From Lysobacter sp036697405 (GTDB lineage Bacteria > Pseudomonadota > Gammaproteobacteria > Xanthomonadales > Xanthomonadaceae), in NCBI RefSeq assembly GCF_036697405.1, contig NZ_JBAHWA010000006.1:1-64000 (forward strand): a DNA stretch of 64,000 nt. Direction: 5' to 3'. The translations under genes and the position numbers were made by a program. Of this stretch, positions 36,115 to 44,247 are shown in pieces; the first letter of the stretch is position 1, and each line of letters opens with the position of its first letter. The notes below the pieces were generated by a model. It was not told where the DNA came from, ran no database searches, and worked only from the letters and a program-made list of their open reading frames with translations.

Positions 36115-36636
36115 TCAATCCTGCTCAAGAATAAACGGCTCCGCTCCGTTGTCGACAAGTAGCGCCGCGATCTCGTCGTGTCCTTTCTCGACCGCGCAGG
36201 CCCAGGCGTTGAAGCCGTCGACGTCGCGGTGGTTGACCGTTGCGCCGCGATCCAGAAGCGAGCGGACCAGCGCCAGGTTTCCCCTTGCCGCCGCAATCAT
36301 CAGCGGCGTGATGCCCACATCGCTCACGCCGTCGACGGCCGCGCCGGCATCGAGAAGAATCTCCACGATCTGTGGATGCTGCCAGGCGACGGCTTGATGC
36401 AGCGCCGATAATCCGTAGTGCGCGCGGTGCTCGATGCTGGCGCCGGCGGCGACGAACATCCTGACCAGCGAGGCGTGGCCGTTCGTGGCCGCGTAGATCA
36501 GCGGCGTCGATCCCACGTCGTTGGTCGCATCGACGGCCGCACCGTCGCCAAGGGCGCGACGTGCCGCGGCTTCGTCTCCCTCTGCGGCCGCCTTCAGGAG
36601 CATTTCTTCGGCGTCGATCATCACGGCCATCCACAT
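36115..36636 (-). CDS. Ankyrin repeat protein
   Basis: 173 residues with four to five ankyrin repeats: GSTPLIYAATNGHASLVRMF, GLSALHQAVAWQHPQIVEIL, GITPLMIAAARGNLALVRSL, and GFNAWACAVEKGHDEIAALL, each about 33 residues. No signal peptide. Starts at 36621 (MIDAEEM) or 36636 are both possible. A protein-binding scaffold is likely; partners are unknown. It is just downstream of a 2-oxoglutarate oxygenase gene. Confidence 0.88.
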   Translation of the reverse strand: MWMAVMIDAEEMLLKAAAEGDEAAARRALGDGAAVDATNDVGSTPLIYAATNGHASLVRMFVAAGASIEHRAHYGLSALHQAVAWQHPQIVEILLDAGAAVDGVSDVGITPLMIAAARGNLALVRSLLDRGATVNHRDVDGFNAWACAVEKGHDEIAALLVDNGAEPFILEQD

Positions 36637-36654
36637 TCAAACCAATGCCGGCTT

Positions 36655-37380
36655 TCACCCGCCCCCGTACAAACGCTCCGCCCGCTGGAACAGGATCCAG
36701 CTCGTCGCGATGTATTTGTCCCCGCCCTTGGGCCGGTTGCCGCGATGAGTGTGGGTGAAGGCGGCCGGCGCGATCAGCAGGTCGCCGGTGCGCGGGGCGA
36801 CCTTGCGCCGCTGATAGAGGAACTCGGTCTCGCCTTGTTCGAAGCCGTCGTTGAGGTAGATCGTCCACAGCAAGTGGCGGTGCAGGGTTTCGGCGTTGGC
36901 GTCGCGAGGGAACAACTCGCAATGCCAATAGGGATAACCGCCGCGGTCGGCGGTGTAGCGCTGCAGATTGATCGCGCCGGGACGCAGCACGGCCTGCACC
37001 ACCGGGGCCAGGGCCGCGTCGTCCATCGCACCCAGGCGCTCGCCGGTGAGGCGGTGACGGCCCTGGCCGTCGGTGCCGGCCACTTCCAGCATCAGCGGGG
37101 CGATCAGGGTGTGCGGATAGCGGCGCAGGTAGTGCAGCAGGCCGGCGAACACGGCGTTGTTCAAGGCCGCCTCGGCGTCGCGCCATTCCTCGCGTCCGGA
37201 GATGGTCAGGTCGCGGCTGTCCTTGAGCTCAGGCATCACGCCGCCGCCGACACGGCCGGGCGCGACATCGCCGCTGGCATCGAAACGCTGCAACAAGGCG
37301 GCGCAGGCGGCGCGGTCCAGCGCCTGCGGGTAGACCTCGATGAAATCGTTGCTGTCGTCCAGCGATGGGGCGTCGGTCAT
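36655..37380 (-). CDS. 2-oxoglutarate/Fe(II) oxygenase (PKHD type)
   Basis: 241 residues from the ATG at 37380. The double-stranded beta-helix part reads YPYWHCELFPRD, LLWTIYLNDGFEQGETEFLY, then PRTGDLLIAPAAFTHTHRGN and GDKYIATSWILF. The first iron ligands are therefore H-x-E rather than the usual H-x-D, with the second His in THTHRGN and a Lys/Arg near GGDKY for 2-oxoglutarate. The substrate is unknown; prolyl or small-molecule hydroxylation is typical of the superfamily. It is followed by the ankyrin gene on the same strand after 18 bases, so the two are probably cotranscribed. Confidence 0.8.
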   Translation of the reverse strand: MTDAPSLDDSNDFIEVYPQALDRAACAALLQRFDASGDVAPGRVGGGVMPELKDSRDLTISGREEWRDAEAALNNAVFAGLLHYLRRYPHTLIAPLMLEVAGTDGQGRHRLTGERLGAMDDAALAPVVQAVLRPGAINLQRYTADRGGYPYWHCELFPRDANAETLHRHLLWTIYLNDGFEQGETEFLYQRRKVAPRTGDLLIAPAAFTHTHRGNRPKGGDKYIATSWILFQRAERLYGGG

Positions 37381-37637
37381 GCGCGGCTCTACGCAAAGCT
37401 TCGGGAAAGCAGACATCCTCGCACGCGCAAACGGCCTTGCAAAAACGCAGGCTCGGCCGGGCGGGGCGCGTCTTGCTGCCTTCCCGGCTATCGATAAAAA
37501 CAATAGATAAATCAATATTTTAGATATGTGTCGCGAAGCTCGCGCCGATGGGCCGCGTCCCCGTGCGCCGGCGGAGTCCGCCCTTCGAGATTCGACGAAC
37601 TCAGGACGGACGGCGCCTACGGCTGCCAGCGGCAGGC

Positions 37638-39116
37638 CTAAGCCGCACTGATCCTGTCCGGCGCCCCCGGATCGTCGCCGCTACGCAATCCATGCCGCTG
37701 CATCAGCCGGTACAGCGTGACGCGCGACACCGCGAGCTCGCGGGCGGCGTCGATCAGGCGGCCGCGATTGCGCTGCAGGGCGCGTTCGATCGCGTCCTTG
37801 GTGGCGGCGTCGCGGATCTCGTCCAGGGTCGGCGGCGGGGCGCTGTCGGCGCTGTCGATGTGCAGGTCGGCGGCGGTGATCAGGCGGCCCTCGGCCATGA
37901 CCACGGCCTGGCGCACGCGGTTGATCAGCTCGCGCACGTTGCCGGGCCAAGGGTGGCTGTGCAGGGCGTGGCGCGCGCAGGGCGAGAAGCCCTTGAGGCT
38001 GCGCTGGCTTTCCTGCGAATAGCGCTGCAGCGCGTGCTCGGCCAGGCGGTCGATATCGCTGCCGCGGTCGCGCAGCGGCGGCTGTTGCAGGCGCAGCACG
38101 CACAGGCGGTGGTAGAGGTCGGCGCGGAAGCGGCCGTCGGCGACCGCGGCGTCGAGGTCGTGGTGGGTGGCCGAGATGATGCGCACATCGATCGGGATCT
38201 GCTCGTGGCCGCCCAGGCGTTCGATGCTGCCCTGCTGCAGGAAGCGCAGCAGCGAAGCCTGGCTTTCCAGCGGCAGGTCGCCGATCTCGTCCAGGAACAG
38301 GGTGCCGCCGTTGGCCATCTCGATCCGGCCCAGCTTGCGGTGCTGGGCGCCGGTGAACGCGCCGCGTTCGTAACCGAACAGCTCCGATTGCACCAGGCTG
38401 TGCGGGATCGCGCCGCAGTTGATCGCCACGAACGGATGCGCGTGCCGGCGCGAATGCCGGTGCACCGCGGTCGCGGCCAGTTCCTTGCCGGTACCGGTCT
38501 CGCCGGCGATGAACACCGGCGCCTCGGTCAGCGCCGCCTTGCGCAGGGTGCGGCAGAGTGCGCGCATCGTCGCGCTCTCGCCGATCATGCCGTCGAAACC
38601 GGCTTCGCTGGTGGTCTCGCCGCGTTCGCAGGCCAGGGTGGCCATGCCGTGGGCGTGGCCGACGACGGTGTTGAGCACGGCCTCGGGGCAGGGCAGGGTG
38701 ACGTAGTCGTAGCAGTAGTCGCGGATCAGCCGGCGTACCGGCTCCTGGTCGAGCTGGGCGGCCTCGACGCCGGCGACCCAGCCGACGTTATTGGCCGACA
38801 GCGCGCTGCCGAACTCGGCCAGGTCGTGGTGGCTGAAGCCCTCGCGCAAGTCCAGCAGGGCCGCGTGCGGCTGGCGGGGGTCGCCTTGCAGGATGCGCAG
38901 CACGCTGCGCGAGTCCGGGGCGTGGCGCAGATTCCAGCCCATGCGCTGCAGCGGCGCCAGCGACAACTCCCGTCCGGCGCTGCCGCGGGCGACGTAGATC
39001 AGTTCGCGCGACAGGGCCGGCCGGGGCACAGGCTCGCACGGGGCCGCATCCGTGCCTGCCGGATCGTGCTTGCCCACGCCTCGGACGCTGGGCTTGCGCG
39101 GTCCGCCGTTGGCCAT
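37638..39116 (-). CDS. VpsR-like sigma-54 dependent regulator
   Basis: 492 residues from the ATG at 39116, which has GGGAGGG at a good distance; a start 24 bases upstream has none. The N-terminal receiver-like domain (ELIYVARGSAGRELSLAPL, AALLDLREGF) lacks the full acid pocket, as in VpsR. The AAA+ domain has GETGTGKEL (Walker A), the sigma-54 contact loop GAFTGA, and GGTLFLDEIGDL (Walker B). A Fis-type helix-turn-helix ends it (AARELAVSRVTLYRLMQRHG). VpsR-type regulators respond to cyclic di-GMP and control exopolysaccharide or biofilm genes; the targets here are unknown. Confidence 0.9.
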   Translation of the reverse strand: MANGGPRKPSVRGVGKHDPAGTDAAPCEPVPRPALSRELIYVARGSAGRELSLAPLQRMGWNLRHAPDSRSVLRILQGDPRQPHAALLDLREGFSHHDLAEFGSALSANNVGWVAGVEAAQLDQEPVRRLIRDYCYDYVTLPCPEAVLNTVVGHAHGMATLACERGETTSEAGFDGMIGESATMRALCRTLRKAALTEAPVFIAGETGTGKELAATAVHRHSRRHAHPFVAINCGAIPHSLVQSELFGYERGAFTGAQHRKLGRIEMANGGTLFLDEIGDLPLESQASLLRFLQQGSIERLGGHEQIPIDVRIISATHHDLDAAVADGRFRADLYHRLCVLRLQQPPLRDRGSDIDRLAEHALQRYSQESQRSLKGFSPCARHALHSHPWPGNVRELINRVRQAVVMAEGRLITAADLHIDSADSAPPPTLDEIRDAATKDAIERALQRNRGRLIDAARELAVSRVTLYRLMQRHGLRSGDDPGAPDRISAA

Positions 39117-39296
39117 CGTGCCCTCCCGCCCGTGGCGCATGCGCGCCGATACCGTGTGGGCAGAGTATTCAACGCCGCGGGTGACGCGAAGCGGTCACCG
39201 CGATGACGATCGTCGCGGTGTAGCCGACCGCGCGGGCCCAAGCACGAATCGCGCCACGGGCGGTTCATCCGAGGACGAACCGCGGCCGCGCGCCGG

Positions 39297-40331
39297 TCAG
39301 GCCCGGGCGTCGTGCTCGATGTGGTAGCGCACCGCGGTCTCGACCTCGTGCTTGCTGCCCAGGAACACCGGCACGCGCATGTGCAGGCCGGTGGGCTGCA
39401 CTTCCAGCATGCGCTGGCGGCCGGTGCTGGCCGCGCCGCCGGCCTGCTCGACCAGGAAGCTCATCGGGTTGGCCTCGTACATCAGGCGCAGTTTGCCGCC
39501 CTGGGCGGCGCACTTGGCGTCCAGCGGATAGCTGAAGATGCCGCCACGGGTCAGGATGCGGTGCACGTCGGCGACCATCGACGCCACCCAGCGCATGTTG
39601 AAGTCCTTGCCGCGCGGGCCTTCCTTGCCGGCCAGCAGATCGCCCACATAGGCCTGCATCGGCGCCTGCCAGTGGCGCTGGTTGGACATGTTGACCGCGA
39701 ATTCTTTGGTCTCTTCCGGAATCTTCATGTCGCGCGTGGTCAGCACGAAGCTGCCGACCTCGCGGTCCAGGGTGAAGGCGTGGGTGCCGTTGCCGATGGT
39801 CAGCACCAGCATCGTGCTGGGGCCGTAGGTGGTGTAGCCGGCGCAGACCTGCTCGGTGCCCGGTTGCAGGAAGTGCTCGTCCTGGGCCTGGGTCACACCG
39901 TCCGGGCAGCGCAGCACCGAGAAGATGGTGCCGACCGAGATGTTGACGTCGATGTTGCTGGAACCGTCCAGGGGATCGAACAGCAGCAGGTAATTGCCGC
40001 GCGGATACACGTCCGGGATCGGGTGCGAGGTGTCCATCTCCTCCGAAGCCAGGCCGGCCAGGTGGCCGCCCCAGGCGTTGGCTTCCAGCAGGATCTCGTT
40101 GCTGAGCACGTCCAGCTTCTTCTGCGCCTCGCCCTGGATGTTGCCCGTGCCGGCATCGCCGAGCACGCCGCCCAACGCGCCCTTGCCCACCGCGATCGAG
40201 ATCGTCTTGCAGGCGCGCGCCACCACTTCGATCAGCAGGCGCAGGTCCGGGCTGATCCGGCCGGCGCGCTGCTCCTCGATCAGGTAGCGGGTGAGGGATA
40301 CGGCGGTGCTGGCGCTGGGGGCCTGGGTCAT
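39297..40331 (-). CDS. fbp: Fructose-1,6-bisphosphatase, class 1
   Basis: 344 residues from the ATG at 40331. It removes the 1-phosphate from fructose 1,6-bisphosphate in gluconeogenesis. Family signatures: SLTRYLIEEQ, GEAQKKLDVLSNEILLEA, LASEEMD, LLLFDPLDGSSNIDVNISVG (metal-binding DPLDGSSN) and KLRLMYEANPMSFLVEQAGG. Length fits the family. The frame continues upstream, but the family begins here. Confidence 0.96.
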   Translation of the reverse strand: MTQAPSASTAVSLTRYLIEEQRAGRISPDLRLLIEVVARACKTISIAVGKGALGGVLGDAGTGNIQGEAQKKLDVLSNEILLEANAWGGHLAGLASEEMDTSHPIPDVYPRGNYLLLFDPLDGSSNIDVNISVGTIFSVLRCPDGVTQAQDEHFLQPGTEQVCAGYTTYGPSTMLVLTIGNGTHAFTLDREVGSFVLTTRDMKIPEETKEFAVNMSNQRHWQAPMQAYVGDLLAGKEGPRGKDFNMRWVASMVADVHRILTRGGIFSYPLDAKCAAQGGKLRLMYEANPMSFLVEQAGGAASTGRQRMLEVQPTGLHMRVPVFLGSKHEVETAVRYHIEHDARA

Positions 40332-40536
40332 GGCGGGGCTGGAGGCGGTGGCGAAGCCGCCATTGTCGCCTATCCCTGTCGTCCAGGCAGCACCGCGACC
40401 TGCGCTGCTAGCCCGAAGCGGCCGAGGACGAAACCATGGCGCTCGGGCTCCCCGGCTTGACCCTCGCATGTGCGCCGGATCACTCTCGAGCGGCATCCGC
40501 CGTTCAGCCGATGGCGTCGCAACCGAAGGGGGCTGC

Positions 40537-40989
40537 GTGAAAACGAAACTGTGCCTGTTGACGCTGCTTGCCTGTTGCACCTCGGCGCATGCGATCGCGT
40601 TGATGGAGGCAGAACGCACGCGCGCGATCGTGCACTACGGCGACTCGGCGAGCGTCGAGGCAGTTTGCAGGAAACAAGGGCCTTGTCACCTTAACGTGAA
40701 GCTCGCCGGCAAGACGTACCGGATCACGGAACAGATGCTGCCGGCGGACGTCGAGATCATTCCAAGCAATCTCTACTTGACCTACACGCAAGGCCACCCG
40801 AACCCCACGGTATATTCCGTCGGTTTCGAAATCGTCTGCGACGAGTACGCGGAGCGTCCCCCCGTCCACATTTGCCTAGCTTCCGTGAACATGCATGGAT
40901 CGAAGGTGGCAGGGTTTTCCATGATCAAGCGGACTTACACCGACGAGGCCGTTCGAACGTATCGGGCCCGAAAAAAAGCGAGCGATTGA
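40537..40989 (+). CDS. Small secreted protein, unknown
   Basis: 150 residues from the GTG at 40537, supported by AAGGGGG six bases upstream and by the signal peptide VKTKLCLLTLLACCTSAHA. The mature part is about 130 residues with four Cys, mixed charge and several short strands (PCHLNVKLAGKTYRI, VYSVGFEIVC). No family was recognised. It is divergent from fbp and precedes a short membrane protein gene on the same strand. Confidence 0.6.
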   Translation: MKTKLCLLTLLACCTSAHAIALMEAERTRAIVHYGDSASVEAVCRKQGPCHLNVKLAGKTYRITEQMLPADVEIIPSNLYLTYTQGHPNPTVYSVGFEIVCDEYAERPPVHICLASVNMHGSKVAGFSMIKRTYTDEAVRTYRARKKASD

Positions 40990-41122
40990 CAGCATATACA
41001 TGACATCATCGTGGAGACCGCTAAATGAACCCGTCCAGACCATCGCTGGCCATTGCGCTCGCTCCAGCATCGGAAAGCGCAGACTCACAGCCCGCCGAGC
41101 CGAAAGTCGAAACGAGGCCGAC

Positions 41123-41443
41123 ATGACCGCAGTAACCGGCAGATTGAGGTCCCTATGCGCTCGCGCGGCGCTCGGCATGACAACGCTGGTCTGCATCGTC
41201 CTGGGGATGGCGGCGGCGGGGCGCAGCTTCGCGCTCGGCTTCCGTCTGCTGCCGATCTATGGGGTCTTTGTCCTGGCCTTCCTGATTTTCGGGAGGCCGC
41301 TGCGCTTCGGGGTCGGTGCGTCGAAACCCTGCGTTCTGTGTTCCTATCTGATCGCAGCCGGGGTGGCCCTGCTCGCGATCTATGTTCTTTGGCAAGCTAC
41401 CGACCCGGCAGTGCTGGGGCGGACGCCCGCGGTTACGCAGTGA
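41123..41443 (+). CDS. Small three-helix membrane protein, unknown
   Basis: 106 residues from the ATG at 41123. Hydrophobic segments at about 15-35, 42-58 and 72-92 with PCVLCSY between the last two. Not recognised. The frame is open 123 bases upstream, but the extra part is very basic and probably not translated. Low confidence that this short gene is expressed. Confidence 0.4.
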   Translation: MTAVTGRLRSLCARAALGMTTLVCIVLGMAAAGRSFALGFRLLPIYGVFVLAFLIFGRPLRFGVGASKPCVLCSYLIAAGVALLAIYVLWQATDPAVLGRTPAVTQ

Positions 41444-41527
41444 TCGCGTTAGCCCGCAACCTTCTCTGCTTCGGGCCGGATCGCCGTTGCGGGCGCGCGA
41501 ACGGCGCCGTACGGAGTCGTAAACGTC

Positions 41528-41617
41528 ATGGGCTGCGACGGAAATCAGGAGCGTACGAATGGATACATTCAAGCGAATGGCGGAGTCAACGGTGAATGCG
41601 TCGGAGGGTGTCAGTAA
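41528..41617 (+). CDS. Possible 29-residue Cys/Gly-rich peptide
   Basis: Codons from ATG 41528 to TAA 41615-41617 give 29 residues with Cys at 3, 24 and 28 and many Gly and Asn (start MGCDGNQE, end GGVNGECVGGCQ). ACGGAG lies 11 bases upstream. The stop overlaps the next start as TAATG, which suggests translational coupling with the lipoprotein gene. No other start exists in this frame. Too short for certainty: it could be a leader peptide, a toxin-like peptide, or chance. Confidence 0.35.
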   Translation: MGCDGNQERTNGYIQANGGVNGECVGGCQ

Positions 41618-42156
41618 TGGCTATACGCTCGCAGGCTCTGTATTTTGCTTCGATTTTTCTTAGCATCAGTTTATCAGCGTGTGCCAATCCTAGAGGGGGC
41701 ACAGATATGCCTTTGCAGGGATTTTCGATCGCTGCCAAGGTTCAGAGTCGCTGTATGGCAGTTATAGACAGTAGGCTTGAGCCCGCATTGCGTCCGGTCT
41801 ACGAGAGGCCTTTAGATAACCAATTCTTTGTCTACTTGCTACAAGCGCTTCCCGAGAAGGAGAGGCAGATATTTCGTGATGTTGCAGCGACCGCGACGCA
41901 GATCGAGGCGCAGAGTCAGGCAAAGAACTCGTCGGTGGCTAGGCGAAAGATAGTGGGAGAAGTCGATCGTCGCTTTGCTTTGCTAGAACTATGCGATCAA
42001 CCCATCGCAAAGTACTCCGCCCGGGTCTTTGCCGACAGGCTGAAGGTCATTCTTCTACGCAATGAGATCGATTTGGCTTCAAGATACTACTCAGGAGCCG
42101 GTGACAGCGAGTTCGACGAGAAGCTACTCGTTTCATTGGTGGTAGCAGCGCGTTAG
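41617..42156 (+). CDS. Small lipoprotein in low-GC segment
   Basis: 179 residues from the ATG at 41617, with GGAGGG nine bases upstream. MAIRSQALYFASIFLSISLSAC is a lipoprotein signal with lipobox LSAC. The mature part is mostly helical (EKERQIFRDVAATATQIEAQ, KIVGEVDRRFALLELCDQP). Codon use differs from all neighbours: many TTT, ATA, AGA and AGG codons and lower GC, a sign of recent transfer. Family not recognised. Confidence 0.7.
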   Translation: MAIRSQALYFASIFLSISLSACANPRGGTDMPLQGFSIAAKVQSRCMAVIDSRLEPALRPVYERPLDNQFFVYLLQALPEKERQIFRDVAATATQIEAQSQAKNSSVARRKIVGEVDRRFALLELCDQPIAKYSARVFADRLKVILLRNEIDLASRYYSGAGDSEFDEKLLVSLVVAAR

Positions 42157-42230
42157 AGTGAATTTCGATGTTTAATCTTGGTCGCATCGCCATCAGGGGA
42201 CGCGCTGGATGATGCGATTTGCGGTAGCGC

Positions 42231-42743
42231 TCACCTACACCGCAAATGCCGCTCACTCACCCCGAACGACTGCGCCACCGAGCGCAGGTCGCCGCCGGCC
42301 GCCATCGCGGCGCGGATCGCGATGCGGCGCAGGGCGATGAACACGCCCCAGGCCGAGGGCACCTCGACGGTGCCGGCTTCGCTGGTATGGGCGAGCAGGC
42401 GCGCGTGGGTGGTGGCGCTGAGTTCGACGCCGAGGCGGTCGGCGAAGCCGCGGCGATCGCGCGGCACGTAGACGCGGCGCCCGCCCAGCGCGCGCACGAA
42501 GCGCAGCATGGCGTCGAAGCCGTCGTGGCCGGCGATCTCGGCCGCGACCCAGGGCAGCGAGGCCAGCACCGCGACGCGGTGCTCGTCGCAGAAGTCGCAC
42601 AAGGCGTCGAAGGCCGGGGTGCCGGGGCAGGGCAGGCCCAGGAACAGCGCGGCCGGCGCACGTACCGCGGCGGCGGCGCCGGGAGTAGCGGCAGGCGGCC
42701 GCGATGCGGGCGGCTTGGGGTGCGACGAGGCGAGGATGTCCAT
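42231..42743 (-). CDS. Mor-like transcriptional regulator
   Basis: 170 residues from the ATG at 42743. The C-terminal half reads VRALGGRRVYVPRDRRGFAD, then TVEVPSAWGVFIALRRIAIR and LRSVAQSFGVSERHLRCR, a helix-turn-helix arrangement like the Mor (Mu middle operon activator) family. The N-terminal Cys-rich part (LFLGLPCPGTPAFDALCDFC) looks different from phage Mor. Start chosen after the basic low-complexity upstream part. It is divergent from the next two genes, with 152 bases between, and may control them. Confidence 0.6.
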   Translation of the reverse strand: MDILASSHPKPPASRPPAATPGAAAAVRAPAALFLGLPCPGTPAFDALCDFCDEHRVAVLASLPWVAAEIAGHDGFDAMLRFVRALGGRRVYVPRDRRGFADRLGVELSATTHARLLAHTSEAGTVEVPSAWGVFIALRRIAIRAAMAAGGDLRSVAQSFGVSERHLRCR

Positions 42744-42895
42744 ACCGACCACAACGCGGCGTCGCCGCGGCCGTGAAACGGCAACGCGGGCGGCCGAAAG
42801 CCTGTGAAGCGCCGCGGCTGGGCGCAGCTTCCGCATGTCGCCGGGCTGGCGAGGGGCCTACAAGGTCCACTCCCTATCCCGCTCCGGAGTCCGTC

Positions 42896-43342
42896 ATGCC
42901 CTACACCATCAACGCCGGCGCCGCGCCGTTGGCCATCGCCGAATGCGAATGGGCGGCCGCCGCCAACGTCGCCGCCACCGCCACCGGCGACACCCAGCCG
43001 ACGATCCAGTTCACCGCCTTCACTTCCTGCATCGGCATCGCCGCGCGCAACCTCGCCGGCACCCAGGTGATCGGCGTCCATCTGGCGCTCTACGACGCCA
43101 ACAGCAATGCGTTCACCGCGGCCGACGTGCCGACGGTGACCGCGATCCTGCAGGGCCAGAACTACAACCCCAACCAGTGCTTCATCATCGGCGAGACCGC
43201 GGTCTGGCAGGCGTCGGCGCTGGCGGCCTACAACGCGCTGATCGCGGCATTGCCCAATGCGCAGATCTATTCGCTGGCCGACGGCACCTACGGCGCCGGC
43301 ATCAGCGCCGCTCCGGCCTCGGCGCTGGAACCGACCTACTGA
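42896..43342 (+). CDS. CheD-like deamidase-fold protein, unknown
   Basis: 148 residues, no signal peptide. FTAFTSCIGIAARNLAGTQ, then VIGVHLALYD places a Cys (45) and a His (62) 17 residues apart. This is the spacing of the catalytic Cys27/His44 of CheD, in the same strand context (SCxxxxxR...GxxHxxxxD). The following helix-strand-helix (AYNALIAALPNAQIYSLADG) also fits that fold. CheD and the CNF1 and BLF1 toxins deamidate Gln residues through a Cys-His pair. The identity is inferred from this pattern only. It is followed after 29 bases by a secreted RNase A-like protein. Confidence 0.55.
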   Translation: MPYTINAGAAPLAIAECEWAAAANVAATATGDTQPTIQFTAFTSCIGIAARNLAGTQVIGVHLALYDANSNAFTAADVPTVTAILQGQNYNPNQCFIIGETAVWQASALAAYNALIAALPNAQIYSLADGTYGAGISAAPASALEPTY

Positions 43343-43371
43343 TCTCCACGCACCGCAACCGGAGCAAGCTC

Positions 43372-43842
43372 ATGCGCACGCGCATCCTCGCCGCGGCCCT
43401 GGCCGCATTGCTGTCCGCCGTCGTCCTGCCCGCCCATGCCGTGGATCCCTGCGCCAATCTGGTCACCGTGCAGATGAGCGCGATTCCGGAGATGAACGCC
43501 CAGGGCGGCGGCCACCTGGCCGCGCACATCCCCGGCGTGCAGCCGCCGGCGGGCTTCAGCCAGTACGGCCGCACCTTGTTCTGGGACGCGCAGGCCTGGG
43601 CCGAGGCCTTCGACCGGCTGACGCGCCAGCCCAATCCGCTCTATTGCCCGGAGCCGGCGCCCAACGGTTCGGAGGCCGCGCGCACGCTGCAATGGCAGTA
43701 CTTCGCGCGCCAGTGCACCGCCGCCGACGGCAACGGCCTATGCACGGCGGGCCACGACGTGCAGGTCAACGCGGTGCAGATCGTGATGCGGCGGATCAAC
43801 AACCGCTGGGTGGTGTACACGGCCTATCCGACGCCGAATTGA
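43372..43842 (+). CDS. Secreted RNase A-like (CdiA-CT type) protein
   Basis: 156 residues. Signal peptide MRTRILAAALAALLSAVVLP..AHA, cleaved before VDP at 24. The mature protein has GGGHLAAHIPG (His48, His52), a WDAQAWAEAFDRL helix, and ends VQIVMRRINNRWVVYTAYPTP. The last part matches the ending ..VVL(R)..YYVLTAYP of bacterial RNase A-like CdiA-CT domains, whose active site has an N-terminal His and a Thr-x-Tyr pair (here Thr150-Ala-Tyr152). Four Cys may form disulfides. Unlike CDI toxins it is a stand-alone Sec-exported protein. A ribonuclease acting outside the cell or delivered to prey is inferred. Confidence 0.6.
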   Translation: MRTRILAAALAALLSAVVLPAHAVDPCANLVTVQMSAIPEMNAQGGGHLAAHIPGVQPPAGFSQYGRTLFWDAQAWAEAFDRLTRQPNPLYCPEPAPNGSEAARTLQWQYFARQCTAADGNGLCTAGHDVQVNAVQIVMRRINNRWVVYTAYPTPN

Positions 43843-44247
43843 GCGTCGGTGGGGACGGCGCGGCGGCGCGTGGGGCGCCGCCGCGCCGGGCTTGGGCCGC
43901 TGGCAGGAATGGGGGCGGCGGCACGGCTTCGCCTTGCCCGCTGGCGGCATCCGCAGCGGGAACCGCGAGGCCGTGCCCGCTTTGTGTGGGAGCGGCGTAA
44001 GCCGCGATGGACGTTGCGAGCAGCTTCGCGGCTGCGTCGGCCGTTGATCGCGACTTACGTCGCTCCCACAGAGGGCGCCGATCGCATGATCGCTACCCCG
44101 TCAGGCGGGGCCGGCCTTGCGGCCGTCGCTCGCATGCACAGAGCTTGGGCCTCGTACTTGCGCGCCTAAAGAAGCGGGCGGCGCAAACCACCGCTGCGCC
44201 CCGCCGCGGCGCGCTACCATGCCGCCTTCGCAGCATCCCGCATCGCC
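43843..44247. repeat. Spacer before dinB with inverted repeat pair
   Basis: 405 bases without a gene. Copies of the GTGGGAGCGGCGTAAGCCGC repeat lie at 43986-44008 and, inverted with two mismatches, at 44047-44069, forming a large potential hairpin with a 38-base loop. Nothing else was recognised; no LexA box was seen before dinB. Confidence 0.65.
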
